Assembly: GCA_947426265.1 (NCBI GenBank)
Contig: CANEDJ010000022.1
Location: 1-23,011, forward strand
DNA length: 23,011 nucleotides
Direction: 5' to 3'
Source: MGBC102946 sp022793145
Lineage (GTDB): Bacteria > Bacillota_I > Bacilli_A > RF39 > UBA660
The notes beneath the pieces were generated by a model, which searched no databases, was not told the origin of the DNA, and saw only the letters and a program-made list of their open reading frames with translations. Positions within the stretch are counted from its first letter, which is position 1, and each line of letters starts with the position of its first letter. Below, in pieces: positions 6,716 through 13,394 of the stretch. The translations under genes were made by a program, and so were the position numbers.

Positions 6716-7029
6716 GTCTGTAAATATGTGAATTTTAGAGATGATTTCTTTATCTTTAGAAATGATATAGAGGCATTACTCCCCTAACCTATAAACAAGC
6801 TCAACGTAGAAAAGGAGAAATCGCTAATAAAGCTGAAGTAAAAGAAATACGATTACACGATTTTAGATCTTTCTTAGTTAATAATGGAGCTCCTGTTACT
6901 ATGGTATCCCAATATTTAGATCATTCTAATTCAAGTAAAACATTAAATACTTATTCACACTTATTTAAAAAAACTTCTGCTGAAGTAATTAATACTATTA
7001 ATAGAGCTAGAAACAATGTTAAAAATTAA
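6716..7029 (+). pseudogene. Tyrosine recombinase (phage-type integrase), C-terminal remnant with frameshift
   Basis: The last 83 codons (6781-7029) read PLTYKQAQRRKGEIANKAEV and so on to the stop. They include 'RLHDFR' (the H-x-x-R box), 'VTMVSQYLDHSNSSKTLN' (second conserved His) and 'TYSHLF' (catalytic Tyr): the catalytic end of a phage-type integrase. Just upstream, in another frame, is 'FRDDFFIFRNDIE', which matches the stretch that normally precedes it, so a one-base shift near 6770 breaks the frame. The N-terminal arm-binding domain, the core-binding domain and the first catalytic Arg are missing, with stops further upstream. The enzyme is therefore dead. Its location 110 bases from the right attachment repeat identifies it as the integrase that once moved the island. 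Confidence 0.85.
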
Positions 7030-7043
7030 CTCTTGTTTAGTTG

Positions 7044-7070
7044 ATGTGGCTCTAAATGTGGCTCCAGAAT
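7044..7070 (+). repeat. Putative integrase arm-site, right end
   Basis: Contains two copies of ATGTGGCTC (7044-7052 and 7056-7064) at a 12-base period. The part 7050-7070 is repeated at 1510-1530 with one mismatch. It lies between the integrase stop and the right core repeat, where tyrosine-recombinase arm sites are expected. Confidence 0.6.
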
Positions 7071-7100
7071 GTATTTTATAGTATTTTTGAGAAAAAGAAA

Positions 7101-7138
7101 AACTCGTGTTTTCCCTTATTTTATCGGAGTTGCGAGTT
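7101..7138 (-). terminator. Weak terminator-like hairpin after secA, supplied by the island
   Basis: Minus strand AACTCG (7133-7138) pairs with CGAGTT (7101-7106) across a 26-base loop, followed by TTTTTCTTTTTC. It starts at the secA stop codon and would replace the native terminator displaced to 1264-1297. The long loop makes it uncertain. Confidence 0.4.
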
Positions 7139-9626
7139 ATTTTCCACAGCAATTTTTATATTTAAGTCCGCTTCCGCATGGACATGAATCATTTCTTCCT
7201 ACTTTAGATACTCGTTTTGGTTGTTGTTTTTTTACTTTATTCGTATCTTCAACTGCTTTTCCTTCTACCACTTGTTTTCTTTCAATATTTTGTCTTATTT
7301 CAGCACGTAACAAATAAATTGTAGATTCTTTATCAATTGTATTAAGCATTTCATCAAATAAATCAAAACCTTCTTTTGTATAAGCTTGCAATGGATTTTC
7401 TTGTCCATATCCTCTTAAATAAATTCCTTCACGTAAATTAGACATTGTGTTAATATGATCCATCCAGTGGGTATCAATCACTCTTAATGTAATCGCCTTT
7501 TCAAACTCATTTTGAATTTCTTCTGGAATTGATTTTAACTTTTCATCATACTCACTCATTACTCTACCATAAATATTTTCTATCGTTTCTTCTACAGTTC
7601 TATTTTGAAGATCCGCCAAATCAATATTAGATTTCAGCAACTCATTCATAGCTTCTCTAATTTCTTCCAAATCTTGATCAGTCAATTTTCCTTCTGGCAT
7701 AATATGTGATTCTACTAACTCGCTTACATAATCATGAAAAGTATTTAAAATCGTTTCATGAATTGACTCAGAATCTAAAATTTCATTTCTTCTTTCATAA
7801 ATAATTTCACGCTGCCTATTAATAACATCATCATATTCCAAAAGTGTTTTACGCATATCAAAATTATTACCTTCTACACGCTTCTGCGCTTGTTCCATAG
7901 AATTCGATAACATTTTATTTCGAATGGAAGCCTCTCCATCAAATCCAACTTTTGCAAGTAAAGTTTTGGCTCTATCAGTTCCAAAGCGGACCATTAACTC
8001 ATCTTCAAAAGAGACACAGAATTGAGAAAATCCAGGATCCCCCTGACGTCCTGAACGACCACGCAACTGATTATCGATACGACGAGATTCATGACGCTCT
8101 GTTCCAATAACTGCAAGTCCTCCTAAATCTTTTACTTCATCCGTTAATTTTATATCGGTTCCACGTCCTGCCATATTTGTAGCAATTGTAACAGCCCCTT
8201 TTTCTCCTGCCTTTGCAATTATTTCTGCTTCTCTTGCATTATTTTTGGCATTTAAAACCTCATGAGGGATTTTCTTCTTTTTTAACATAGAACTAATAAG
8301 TTCACTAGTTTCTACCGCTACAGTTCCAACTAGCACAGGTTGACCAATTTTATGACGTTCCTCTATTTCTTCCACAATTGCTTTATATTTTCCTTGAGCA
8401 GTTGCAAAAATCAAATCACCATAATCAGTTCTAATAACTGGCTTGTTTGTTGGAATACAAATAACGTACATATTGTAGATATCTCGAAACTCTTCTTCCT
8501 CTGTTTTTGCTGTTCCTGTCATTCCAGATAATTTTTTATACATTCGAAACAAATTCTGGAATGTAATTGTCGCTAATGTCTTGGTTTCTTCTTGGATTTG
8601 TACTCCTTCTTTCGCCTCTATTGCTTGATGAAGTCCTTCTGAATAAGTTCTTCCTTGCATTAAGCGACCTGTAAATTGATCTACAATAACAACTTCTCCA
8701 TCCTTAACGACATAATCAAAATCACGCTTCATAGAATAATTAGCTCTTAAAGCTTGATTAATAAAATGAACTAAATTTGTATTCTTGATATCATATAAAT
8801 TATCTACATGAAATATTTTTTCTGCTTCTCCGATTCCTTTTTCATCTAAAATAACAGACTTTGTTTTTTCATCATAAATATATCCATCATTCTCTTTTAA
8901 TTTTTTTACAAATTTATCAGTATCAATATATAAATTAGCAGATTTCATATATCCACCAGAAATAATTAATGGAGTTCTTGCTTCATCAATCAATACAGAA
9001 TCCACTTCATCTACGATTGCAAAATTAAGCGGTCTTTGAACTCGATCTTGTGCTTTTACTACCATATTATCTCTCAAATAATCAAATCCAATTTCATTAT
9101 TTGTTGAATAAGTAATGTCACAATTATAAACTTCTTTTTTCTCACTTGGAGTTAATTCTCTATAGTTTACTCCTACAGTAAGACCTAAAAACCGATAGAT
9201 GTTTCCCATCCATTCTGCATCACGCCCTGCTAAATATTCATTTACAGTAATGACATGAACCCCTTCTCCTGTTAATGCATTTAAATAAGCAGGAAGGGTA
9301 CAAGTTAACGTTTTTCCTTCTCCTGTTTTCATTTCAGCAATATTTCCATAATGAATAGCTAATCCACCTAAGATTTGTACATAAAAAGGTTTTTCGCCAA
9401 TTACTCGAAATGCAGCTTCTCTTGCTACTGCAAAAGCCTCCACTTTAATATCTTCTAATGTTTCCCCGTCTTTTAATCTTTTTCTAAATTCTTCTGTTTT
9501 TGCTTGTAACTCTTTATCTGTCAATTTTGTCATTTCTTCATCTAAAGCAATTACTTGATCAGCTATTTTTTTAAAATTCTCTAATTCTTTATATTCATGA
9601 TCAAATATCTTTTTTAAAAATTTCAT
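7137..9626 (-). CDS. secA: Protein translocase ATPase SecA
   Basis: 829 residues, a typical compact Firmicute SecA. It drives export of preproteins through SecYEG by ATP hydrolysis at the membrane. Visible parts in order: Walker A 'MKTGEGKTL' (99-107), DEAD-like 'DEVDSVLIDEAR' (206-217) in NBD1; the preprotein-crosslinking region; NBD2 with 'TNMAGRGTDI' and 'QLRGRSGRQGDPG'; the scaffold/wing region; and the C-terminal zinc-binding SEC-C motif 'CPCGSGLKYKNCCGK'. The start has AAAGGA about 8-9 bases upstream. hpf lies upstream, as in many Firmicutes. The prfB gene often found downstream is absent; the position is occupied by the island. All motifs look intact. Confidence 0.98.
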   Translation of the reverse strand: MKFLKKIFDHEYKELENFKKIADQVIALDEEMTKLTDKELQAKTEEFRKRLKDGETLEDIKVEAFAVAREAAFRVIGEKPFYVQILGGLAIHYGNIAEMKTGEGKTLTCTLPAYLNALTGEGVHVITVNEYLAGRDAEWMGNIYRFLGLTVGVNYRELTPSEKKEVYNCDITYSTNNEIGFDYLRDNMVVKAQDRVQRPLNFAIVDEVDSVLIDEARTPLIISGGYMKSANLYIDTDKFVKKLKENDGYIYDEKTKSVILDEKGIGEAEKIFHVDNLYDIKNTNLVHFINQALRANYSMKRDFDYVVKDGEVVIVDQFTGRLMQGRTYSEGLHQAIEAKEGVQIQEETKTLATITFQNLFRMYKKLSGMTGTAKTEEEEFRDIYNMYVICIPTNKPVIRTDYGDLIFATAQGKYKAIVEEIEERHKIGQPVLVGTVAVETSELISSMLKKKKIPHEVLNAKNNAREAEIIAKAGEKGAVTIATNMAGRGTDIKLTDEVKDLGGLAVIGTERHESRRIDNQLRGRSGRQGDPGFSQFCVSFEDELMVRFGTDRAKTLLAKVGFDGEASIRNKMLSNSMEQAQKRVEGNNFDMRKTLLEYDDVINRQREIIYERRNEILDSESIHETILNTFHDYVSELVESHIMPEGKLTDQDLEEIREAMNELLKSNIDLADLQNRTVEETIENIYGRVMSEYDEKLKSIPEEIQNEFEKAITLRVIDTHWMDHINTMSNLREGIYLRGYGQENPLQAYTKEGFDLFDEMLNTIDKESTIYLLRAEIRQNIERKQVVEGKAVEDTNKVKKQQPKRVSKVGRNDSCPCGSGLKYKNCCGK
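7141..7181. repeat. Right attachment-site repeat (3' end of intact secA)
   Basis: These 41 bases encode the last residues of SecA (PCGSGLKYKNCCGK) and match 1364-1404 except at two positions. The secA stop codon lies just outside the repeat, so integration at this site keeps secA intact. Confidence 0.85.
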
Positions 9627-9676
9627 TTATTATCTATCCTTTCAAACTACAACTATTATTTTATCAAAAAACAAAG

Positions 9677-9738
9677 AAAAATCATAGAGTTTTAATTGAA
9701 ATTAAATGATTTATCATCATAATTATTCTATGATTTTT
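9677..9738 (-). repeat. Perfect 12-bp inverted repeat in the secA leader region (possible attenuator or second terminator)
   Basis: AAAAATCATAGA (9677-9688) pairs with TCTATGATTTTT (9727-9738) around a 38-base spacer that holds a smaller ATGAT/ATCAT hairpin. On the minus strand the stem is followed by a T-rich run, so it can act as a terminator about 50 bases before the secA start. The 300 bases between secA and hpf (9627-9926) hold no gene; this repeat and the hpf terminator are the only structures I see there. Confidence 0.6.
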
Positions 9739-9908
9739 TTATATTATATATATTATTAAAATATTACTTTTGATATTCTCCCCCATATTTCAAATTTTTT
9801 CTTTTGTGATAAACAATAATTTTGATTTTAGAAACTTATATTTTAATTATAACTATATTTTGAACATTAGTTCCAGTCTGCTTTTCTTTTGATCGTTATT
9901 TTCATAAC

Positions 9909-9933
9909 AAAATAAGGCAAAACGCCTTATTTT
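9909..9933 (-). terminator. Rho-independent terminator of hpf
   Basis: A 10-bp perfect stem AAAATAAGGC/GCCTTATTTT around a 5-base loop. The hpf TAA stop lies inside the first arm. Confidence 0.85.
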
Positions 9934-10460
9934 ACTTTGATAATACCATAATTATCATCTTGTCTTCTATAAACAACTGCAATTTCACTTGTATCTGAAT
10001 CTTTAAATATATAAAAAGCATGATCCAATAAATTCATTTGCAAAATTGCTTCTTCCTCACTCATTGGCTTCATTTCTACCAATTTTCTCTTCACAATCTT
10101 TGTTTCATCTTGCTCTAAATTTTCTTCTTCTAAATCTAGGGCAAAATCAATAACAGGGGATTTTTTATTGTTTCTTTTCATTCTCGTTTTATTCTTACGA
10201 ATCTGTCTTTCTAACTTGTCAGATGCCAAATCAATAGCAGCATAAAGATCTTTATCTTTTACTTCACCTCGTAAAATAAATTTTTTTGCAGGAATTGTTA
10301 CTTCAACAATTTGATTAATTCCTTGCACTTTGACTAATACATTAGCTGTAAGTGTGTCTGGAGTCTCAAAATAACGATCCAATCTTCCAATCTTTTCTTC
10401 AATATGGTTACGAATCGCATCAGTTACTTTAACCTTTTCTCCACGAATGTTAAATTTCAT
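9927..10460 (-). CDS. hpf: Ribosome hibernation promoting factor, long form
   Basis: 177 residues. The N-terminal S30AE domain (about 1-105: 'MKFNIRGEKVKVTDAIRNHI', 'KDLYAAIDLASDKLERQIRK') binds the 30S subunit in the tRNA/mRNA path. A charged linker follows (about 110-135). The C-terminal domain (about 136-177: 'PMSEEEAILQMNLLDHAFYI', 'VVYRRQDDNYGIIKV') is the dimerisation domain that joins two ribosomes into inactive 100S particles in long HPF. The length is normal for the Firmicute long form. The start has a strong AAGGAGG. It has its own promoter and terminator, so it is a single-gene unit upstream of secA. Confidence 0.97.
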   Translation of the reverse strand: MKFNIRGEKVKVTDAIRNHIEEKIGRLDRYFETPDTLTANVLVKVQGINQIVEVTIPAKKFILRGEVKDKDLYAAIDLASDKLERQIRKNKTRMKRNNKKSPVIDFALDLEEENLEQDETKIVKRKLVEMKPMSEEEAILQMNLLDHAFYIFKDSDTSEIAVVYRRQDDNYGIIKVK

Positions 10461-10484
10461 AACATCAATCCTCCTTATAGTTCT

Positions 10485-10493
10485 ATTATATCA
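10485..10493 (-). promoter_or_regulatory. Extended -10 promoter of hpf
   Basis: Minus strand TGATATAAT: a perfect TATAAT (10485-10490) with an upstream TGn. There is no good -35. Transcription would start about 18 bases before the start codon. Confidence 0.6.
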
Positions 10494-10527
10494 TACTTTT
10501 CTTATTTTAATTGTGTTATTTTATGTG

Positions 10528-10558
10528 AAAAAAAGACTACTTATACTAAAGCAGTCTT
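10528..10558 (-). terminator. Rho-independent terminator of the cold-shock gene
   Basis: Minus strand stem of 10 pairs (10549-10558 with 10533-10542, one G-U), 6-base loop, then a run of T (10528-10534). The stop codon lies in the loop. Confidence 0.85.
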
Positions 10559-10753
10559 AATTTCTACTACATTTTTAGCTTGAAGCCCTTTATCTGTTCT
10601 TACTAGTTCAAACTCGACATATTGACCTTCAACTAAAGTTTTGTAGCCCTCTGATAAAATAGCTGAATAATGAACAAAGATATCTTCTCCATCTTTGTAT
10701 TCGATGAAGCCGAAGCCTTTATCATTATTAAACCACTTCACTTTTCCTGTCAC
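10541..10753 (-). CDS. cspA: Cold-shock family RNA-binding protein
   Basis: 70 residues covering a whole cold-shock (OB-fold) domain. RNP1 is 'KGFGFIEY' (about 12-19) and RNP2 is 'DIFVHYSAI' (about 24-32), preceded by the 'GKVKWFNNDKGFG' signature. Such proteins bind single-stranded RNA and keep mRNA unfolded; the paralogue cannot be told, so the symbol is family-level. The start is GTG (10751-10753), with GGGAG about 8 bases upstream. The nearer ATG in that interval reads only three codons before TGA and is not the start. It has a leader of about 120 bases and its own terminator. Confidence 0.96.
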   Translation of the reverse strand: MTGKVKWFNNDKGFGFIEYKDGEDIFVHYSAILSEGYKTLVEGQYVEFELVRTDKGLQAKNVVEIKTALV

Positions 10754-10890
10754 ACTAACATCTCCCTTCCCTTAAATCTCCCCTACAATTTAACTATAAT
10801 CCTTTTTGCAGACGATTTCAAGTGTTTTCAATTTGCAAATTTCGACAAAATTCGACATCATCGCCTACCAAGGACAAAACTATTATAGCA
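10754..10890 (-). promoter_or_regulatory. Promoter and long 5' leader of the cold-shock gene
   Basis: Extended -10 TGCTATAAT (10882-10890) on the minus strand puts the transcript start near 10875, giving a leader of about 120 bases. Long leaders are typical of cold-shock mRNAs. Two TTCGACA repeats (10841-10847 and 10851-10857, period 10) lie near its 5' end. The interval 10754-11075 holds no gene; it is the divergent control region of the cold-shock gene and agrBD. Confidence 0.55.
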
Positions 10891-10933
10891 CTTATAAATT
10901 TTGTTTCGCATTTCATTTCCCGAATGCCTAACA

Positions 10934-10953
10934 TTTTTGCACGAATGCAAAAA
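10934..10953 (+). repeat. Perfect inverted repeat upstream of agrB
   Basis: TTTTTGCA/TGCAAAAA with a CGAA loop: an 8-bp stem and 4-base loop. CGAATGC occurs both at 10921 and in this loop region (10942). It could be an operator or a terminator on either strand, blocking read-through between the divergent units. Confidence 0.5.
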
Positions 10954-10972
10954 AAATATATATTTCGTTATA

Positions 10973-10999
10973 ATATTGTAATTTTCATATTGCATTTTT
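10973..10999 (+). repeat. 13-bp direct repeat upstream of the agrB promoter, candidate activator site
   Basis: ATATTGTAATTTT (10973-10985) and ATATTGCATTTTT (10987-10999), 11/13 identical at a 14-base period, centred about 60 bases upstream of the -10 box. The placement would suit an activator such as AgrA, but the repeats do not match the known AgrA consensus. Confidence 0.3.
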
Positions 11000-11039
11000 A
11001 CAAGAAGTTAAAATTTCATCTATTTTTTTATTTTCTGTG

Positions 11040-11048
11040 TGCTAAAAT
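11040..11048 (+). promoter_or_regulatory. Putative agrBD promoter (extended -10, poor -35)
   Basis: TGCTAAAAT contains TAAAAT (11043-11048) with an extended TGn. The -35 region is a T run with no TTGACA-like box, as expected of a promoter that needs an activator. It lies 28 bases before the agrB start; AGGAGG at 11060-11065 is the ribosome binding site. Confidence 0.45.
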
Positions 11049-11075
11049 GATAGCGAAATAGGAGGAAACTATTCA

Positions 11076-11690
11076 ATGAAGGAGTATGTTGTAAAAAATT
11101 CATTATGTCTAATAAAGAAATATAATCCTACCATCGATCAAATTTCTTTATCAGAGATAGAATATGGATTAGTTGGAATTTATTTAACTATTACAAAGAC
11201 AATTGTAATACTCTTATTAGCATGTATTCTAAAAATTATCCCTGAAGTAATTATATTTATAATAGTCTTCAACATTATTCGGACATGTTCTTTTGGATTA
11301 CATGCTACTAAAAGCTGGATTTGTTTAATATCATCTATTCTGATATTTATACCAGTCCCTATTGTGTGTCAGTATGCTAATTTATCAAATAATATAAAAT
11401 TTCTAATTGGTATTATTACAATTTTCTTTATTTATAAAAATAGTCCTGCTGATACTTACAAACGACCTATCGTTGATCCAGAAAGAAGAAAAATATATAA
11501 ACTTCTTTCGACTATTATTACGATCATGTTCACAATACTAGCTTTATGTATTAATAGTAATTTTCTTTCCAACTGTTTCATCTTCGCACCTATTGTTCAA
11601 TGTTTTTTGATTTCACCTATGGTATATAAATTTTTTCATCTACCATATGACAATTACAAAACATACCTTGCAAGTACAAATATTTCATAG
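11076..11690 (+). CDS. agrB: AgrB-type accessory gene regulator protease/exporter
   Basis: 204 residues with several membrane segments (about 40-70, 85-105, 108-120, 140-160, 165-185). AgrB is a membrane cysteine protease that cuts the AgrD C-terminus and helps cyclise the autoinducing peptide. The catalytic pair is visible: His76 in 'CSFGLHATKS' and Cys83 in 'WICL', almost the same positions as His77/Cys84 in Staphylococcus AgrB. The later 'ADTYKRPIVD' is the conserved loop of the family. A perfect AGGAGG precedes the ATG. agrD follows 15 bases after the stop, so the two form one transcript ending at 11857-11889. Confidence 0.96.
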   Translation: MKEYVVKNSLCLIKKYNPTIDQISLSEIEYGLVGIYLTITKTIVILLLACILKIIPEVIIFIIVFNIIRTCSFGLHATKSWICLISSILIFIPVPIVCQYANLSNNIKFLIGIITIFFIYKNSPADTYKRPIVDPERRKIYKLLSTIITIMFTILALCINSNFLSNCFIFAPIVQCFLISPMVYKFFHLPYDNYKTYLASTNIS

Positions 11691-11705
11691 GAAGGAGTAT
11701 ACAAT

Positions 11706-11825
11706 ATGAGATTTTTTGCTTCAATTTTAAAAGCATTAGGACTTAATGCAGCTAACGCTGGTAGTCAAGCTTGCATTTTCTGGGCTGTTGATGAACCAGA
11801 ATGTCCAAAAAGTTTAATAAAATAA
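11706..11825 (+). CDS. agrD: AgrD-type autoinducing peptide precursor (39 residues)
   Basis: The precursor begins MRFFASILKALGLNAANAG, an amphipathic leader that would sit on the membrane. The core is 'SQACIFWAV', with Cys23 as the thiolactone/lactone cysteine and a hydrophobic, aromatic ring. The acidic tail 'DEPECPKSLIK' matches the AgrD pattern D/E-E-x-E-x-P-K-x-L recognised by AgrB. By analogy with five-residue rings in other AgrD peptides, the mature signal probably ends at Ala27 (ring CIFWA); a six-residue ring ending at Val28 is possible. The N-terminal cut is not predictable. The tail has a second cysteine (Cys33), which is unusual. GGAAGGAG precedes the ATG. It directly follows agrB. 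Confidence 0.93.
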   Translation: MRFFASILKALGLNAANAGSQACIFWAVDEPECPKSLIK

Positions 11826-11856
11826 TGACTTAAAAAACTATAAGCATATAGTTGAT

Positions 11857-11890
11857 AACAAATAGAATTTGAATCTATTTGTTTTTTTTA
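11857..11890 (+). terminator. Rho-independent terminator of agrBD
   Basis: A 10-bp perfect stem AACAAATAGA/TCTATTTGTT around a 7-base loop, then TTTTTT. A smaller 7-bp hairpin (11836-11853) sits between it and the agrD stop. Confidence 0.9.
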
Positions 11891-11947
11891 CATTATATTT
11901 TACTAATGTTTTTAATTTAATGGCATAACTAAAACGTTATTGTCTAC

Positions 11948-11977
11948 TTGACAAGATAACCGTGTATCTATTATAAT
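11948..11977 (+). promoter_or_regulatory. Consensus sigma-A promoter between agrD and agrC with no gene behind it
   Basis: Perfect TTGACA (11948-11953), 18-base spacer, perfect TATAAT (11972-11977). The -35 is half of an inverted repeat TTGTC/GACAA (11940-11944 and 11950-11954), a possible operator. It is downstream of the agrBD terminator and points toward the 3' end of the opposing agrC. Confidence 0.75.
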
Positions 11978-11983
11978 GTAGAT

Positions 11984-12078
11984 AACATTCCTACAGAAAA
12001 AATTTACCTAATAAAAAATATATAATAAATTATAAATAATTAAAAAAGCTATGACTTTTCCATTCATAGCTCTTTTCC
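11984..12078 (+). ncRNA. Candidate small RNA of about 95 nt in the agr locus
   Basis: Transcription from the consensus promoter would start near 11984 and end at the hairpin 12047-12071, which on this strand is followed by CTTTTCCTATTTT. No reading frame with a ribosome binding site fits. The 5' end lies within a short potential hairpin region (GTAG/CTAC, 11978-11994), the middle is very A-rich and unstructured, and the 3' hairpin is shared with, and antisense to, the end of the agrC transcript. Other agr loci encode a regulatory RNA (RNAIII in Staphylococcus); this one has no similarity I can recognise, so function is inferred from position only. Confidence 0.45.
12042..12075. terminator. 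Bidirectional terminator (agrC and the candidate small RNA)
   Basis: Perfect 8-bp stem AGCTATGA/TCATAGCT (12047-12054 and 12064-12071), 9-base loop. On the minus strand it is followed by TTTTTTA, on the plus strand by CTTTTCC. Confidence 0.75.
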
Positions 12079-13394
12079 TATTTTAGTTTGGAAACATCAA
12101 CTATCAAGCGTTGCATAAATTCCTCGCTTGACACTCCCTTCTCATTTTTTAATAATGGATTTTCATCTACTAATTTTTTTACCAAAGATAAACCATATCC
12201 ATGACCTTCCCCTTTAGTTGTATACCCATGATTTTCAATCTCTTCCATTGGTATTGTTCCTTCATAATTATTAGATACAGAAATATATAGCTTTTTATTT
12301 TCTATACTCATTTCTAAATCAATAAATTTTTCATTTAAAGAACTGACTGCTTCTATCGCATTATCTAAAAATACTCCTATTATTTTACAAATATCTAAAA
12401 CAGTATTATCACCTAGTCCAATTAATTGAACTGTTCTAATTGCTTTATCTACACTTAAGTCAAAATCAATATTCTGTTCCTTCATCAATAGCATTTTTGA
12501 ATAAACCAAACCTCTAAGTCCACCTTCTGGTATAACAGTCGTTTGTCCCATCAAATGTTCATTATCTTTTAATTGATTCTCCACTATCTTATCAATGTAA
12601 TCTGTAATATTCTTTTCTTTATTTTTTACCATATTACGAATTGTTAATAACTGATTTTTGTTTTCATGATTACTTACTCTATACTGATTCAAAATATCCT
12701 CATATTCTTTCAAATTCGATAATGTTGTATTATATTTATCAAATACTTTTAAATAATTATTTCGATTATAAAATAGACTTATTATAATCACAAAATAAGC
12801 AACTGTAATTAAAGTATTAAAAACCAATAAGTATTTAAAATCTATTTTGTAATATACTGTCATAACTAATACATTTGCTACTACAATAGCAATAAAACTA
12901 AATACAATAAAATATCCTGAACTAACTTTGCTAGTTTTATTTACCGTGACTTGATAAATCTCAGGTATAACACTCACAAAAAGTTGAATCAAAATAACAA
13001 TAATTGCTACAGATGTATTGATTGCAAAACTTCCAAATATATTACTAATAATGTTATCAATATCTGCTCCCAATAAAGCTAAACAAATCATTAAGAATGT
13101 TTCGGATATCATTATAATTATCTGTGTAATTACTGGCATCAAAATAGTCTTTTTTATATTTTCTCTCATTAAATAATAATTTAATAATATAGATATAATC
13201 GTTGTACAAGCTATCTTTATAAATTTATCAACTATGGATACACTAAACATCAATAAAATAACAAATAAAACTAGCACAATGAAAAATTTATAATCTTTAT
13301 AATTAATTTTCTTTTTTTCTAAGCAATACCAAGAATATATATGAGAATAACTTATTATAATAATTCCTAATATCTCACTAACTACCTCCATCAT
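12078..13394 (-). CDS. agrC: AgrC-type sensor histidine kinase (HPK10 family)
   Basis: 438 residues. About six to seven membrane segments (2-22, 36-58, 62-75, 83-110, 125-148, 160-183, 188-210) form the peptide sensor. A dimerisation helix carries the phospho-acceptor His243 in 'RVSNHENKNQLLTIRN'. The GHKL ATPase domain has the N box 'DNAIEAV' (344-350) and the glycine-rich 'KGEGHGYGLSLVKKL' (394-408). The short, GHKL-type kinase with a polytopic sensor is characteristic of quorum-sensing kinases. The start overlaps the agrA stop (ATGA); GGGAG is better spaced for the second of the two adjacent ATGs, so the protein may begin at residue 2. It ends at a shared bidirectional terminator and should detect the AgrD peptide. 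Confidence 0.94.
   Translation of the reverse strand: MMEVVSEILGIIIISYSHIYSWYCLEKKKINYKDYKFFIVLVLFVILLMFSVSIVDKFIKIACTTIISILLNYYLMRENIKKTILMPVITQIIIMISETFLMICLALLGADIDNIISNIFGSFAINTSVAIIVILIQLFVSVIPEIYQVTVNKTSKVSSGYFIVFSFIAIVVANVLVMTVYYKIDFKYLLVFNTLITVAYFVIIISLFYNRNNYLKVFDKYNTTLSNLKEYEDILNQYRVSNHENKNQLLTIRNMVKNKEKNITDYIDKIVENQLKDNEHLMGQTTVIPEGGLRGLVYSKMLLMKEQNIDFDLSVDKAIRTVQLIGLGDNTVLDICKIIGVFLDNAIEAVSSLNEKFIDLEMSIENKKLYISVSNNYEGTIPMEEIENHGYTTKGEGHGYGLSLVKKLVDENPLLKNEKGVSSEEFMQRLIVDVSKLK

Larger units (their letters stand above)
1364..7181. mobile_element. Decayed integrative genomic island inserted in the 3' end of secA, carrying a restriction-modification operon
   Basis: Both edges are direct copies of the last 41 bases of secA (1364-1404 and 7141-7181; 39/41 identical). 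Inside each edge lies a copy of a 21-base sequence (1510-1530 and 7050-7070; 20/21 identical) in the same orientation, as expected for integrase arm-binding sites. A tyrosine-integrase C-terminal remnant sits next to the right edge, where integrase genes of site-specific islands usually lie. The right-hand copy completes the intact secA gene; the left-hand copy is followed by an orphan terminator. Cargo: two small unknown genes, an XRE regulator, a nuclease-methyltransferase fusion and a specificity subunit. No replication, transfer or intact recombinase gene is present, so the element is probably immobile alone. Confidence 0.85.

Noticed and set aside
6760..6785. Programmed frameshift in the integrase gene
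   Set aside because: No slippery heptamer is seen, and the gene also lacks its N-terminal domains with upstream stops, so decay is the simpler explanation.
10930..11060. AgrA (LytTR) direct repeats of the staphylococcal type in the agrB promoter
   Set aside because: No pair matching the known consensus with 12-13 base spacing was found; only the non-matching 13-bp repeats at 10973-10999.
12051..12086. Tiny plus-strand frame MTFPFIALFLF in the candidate small RNA
   Set aside because: No ribosome binding site, and it runs through the terminator hairpin.
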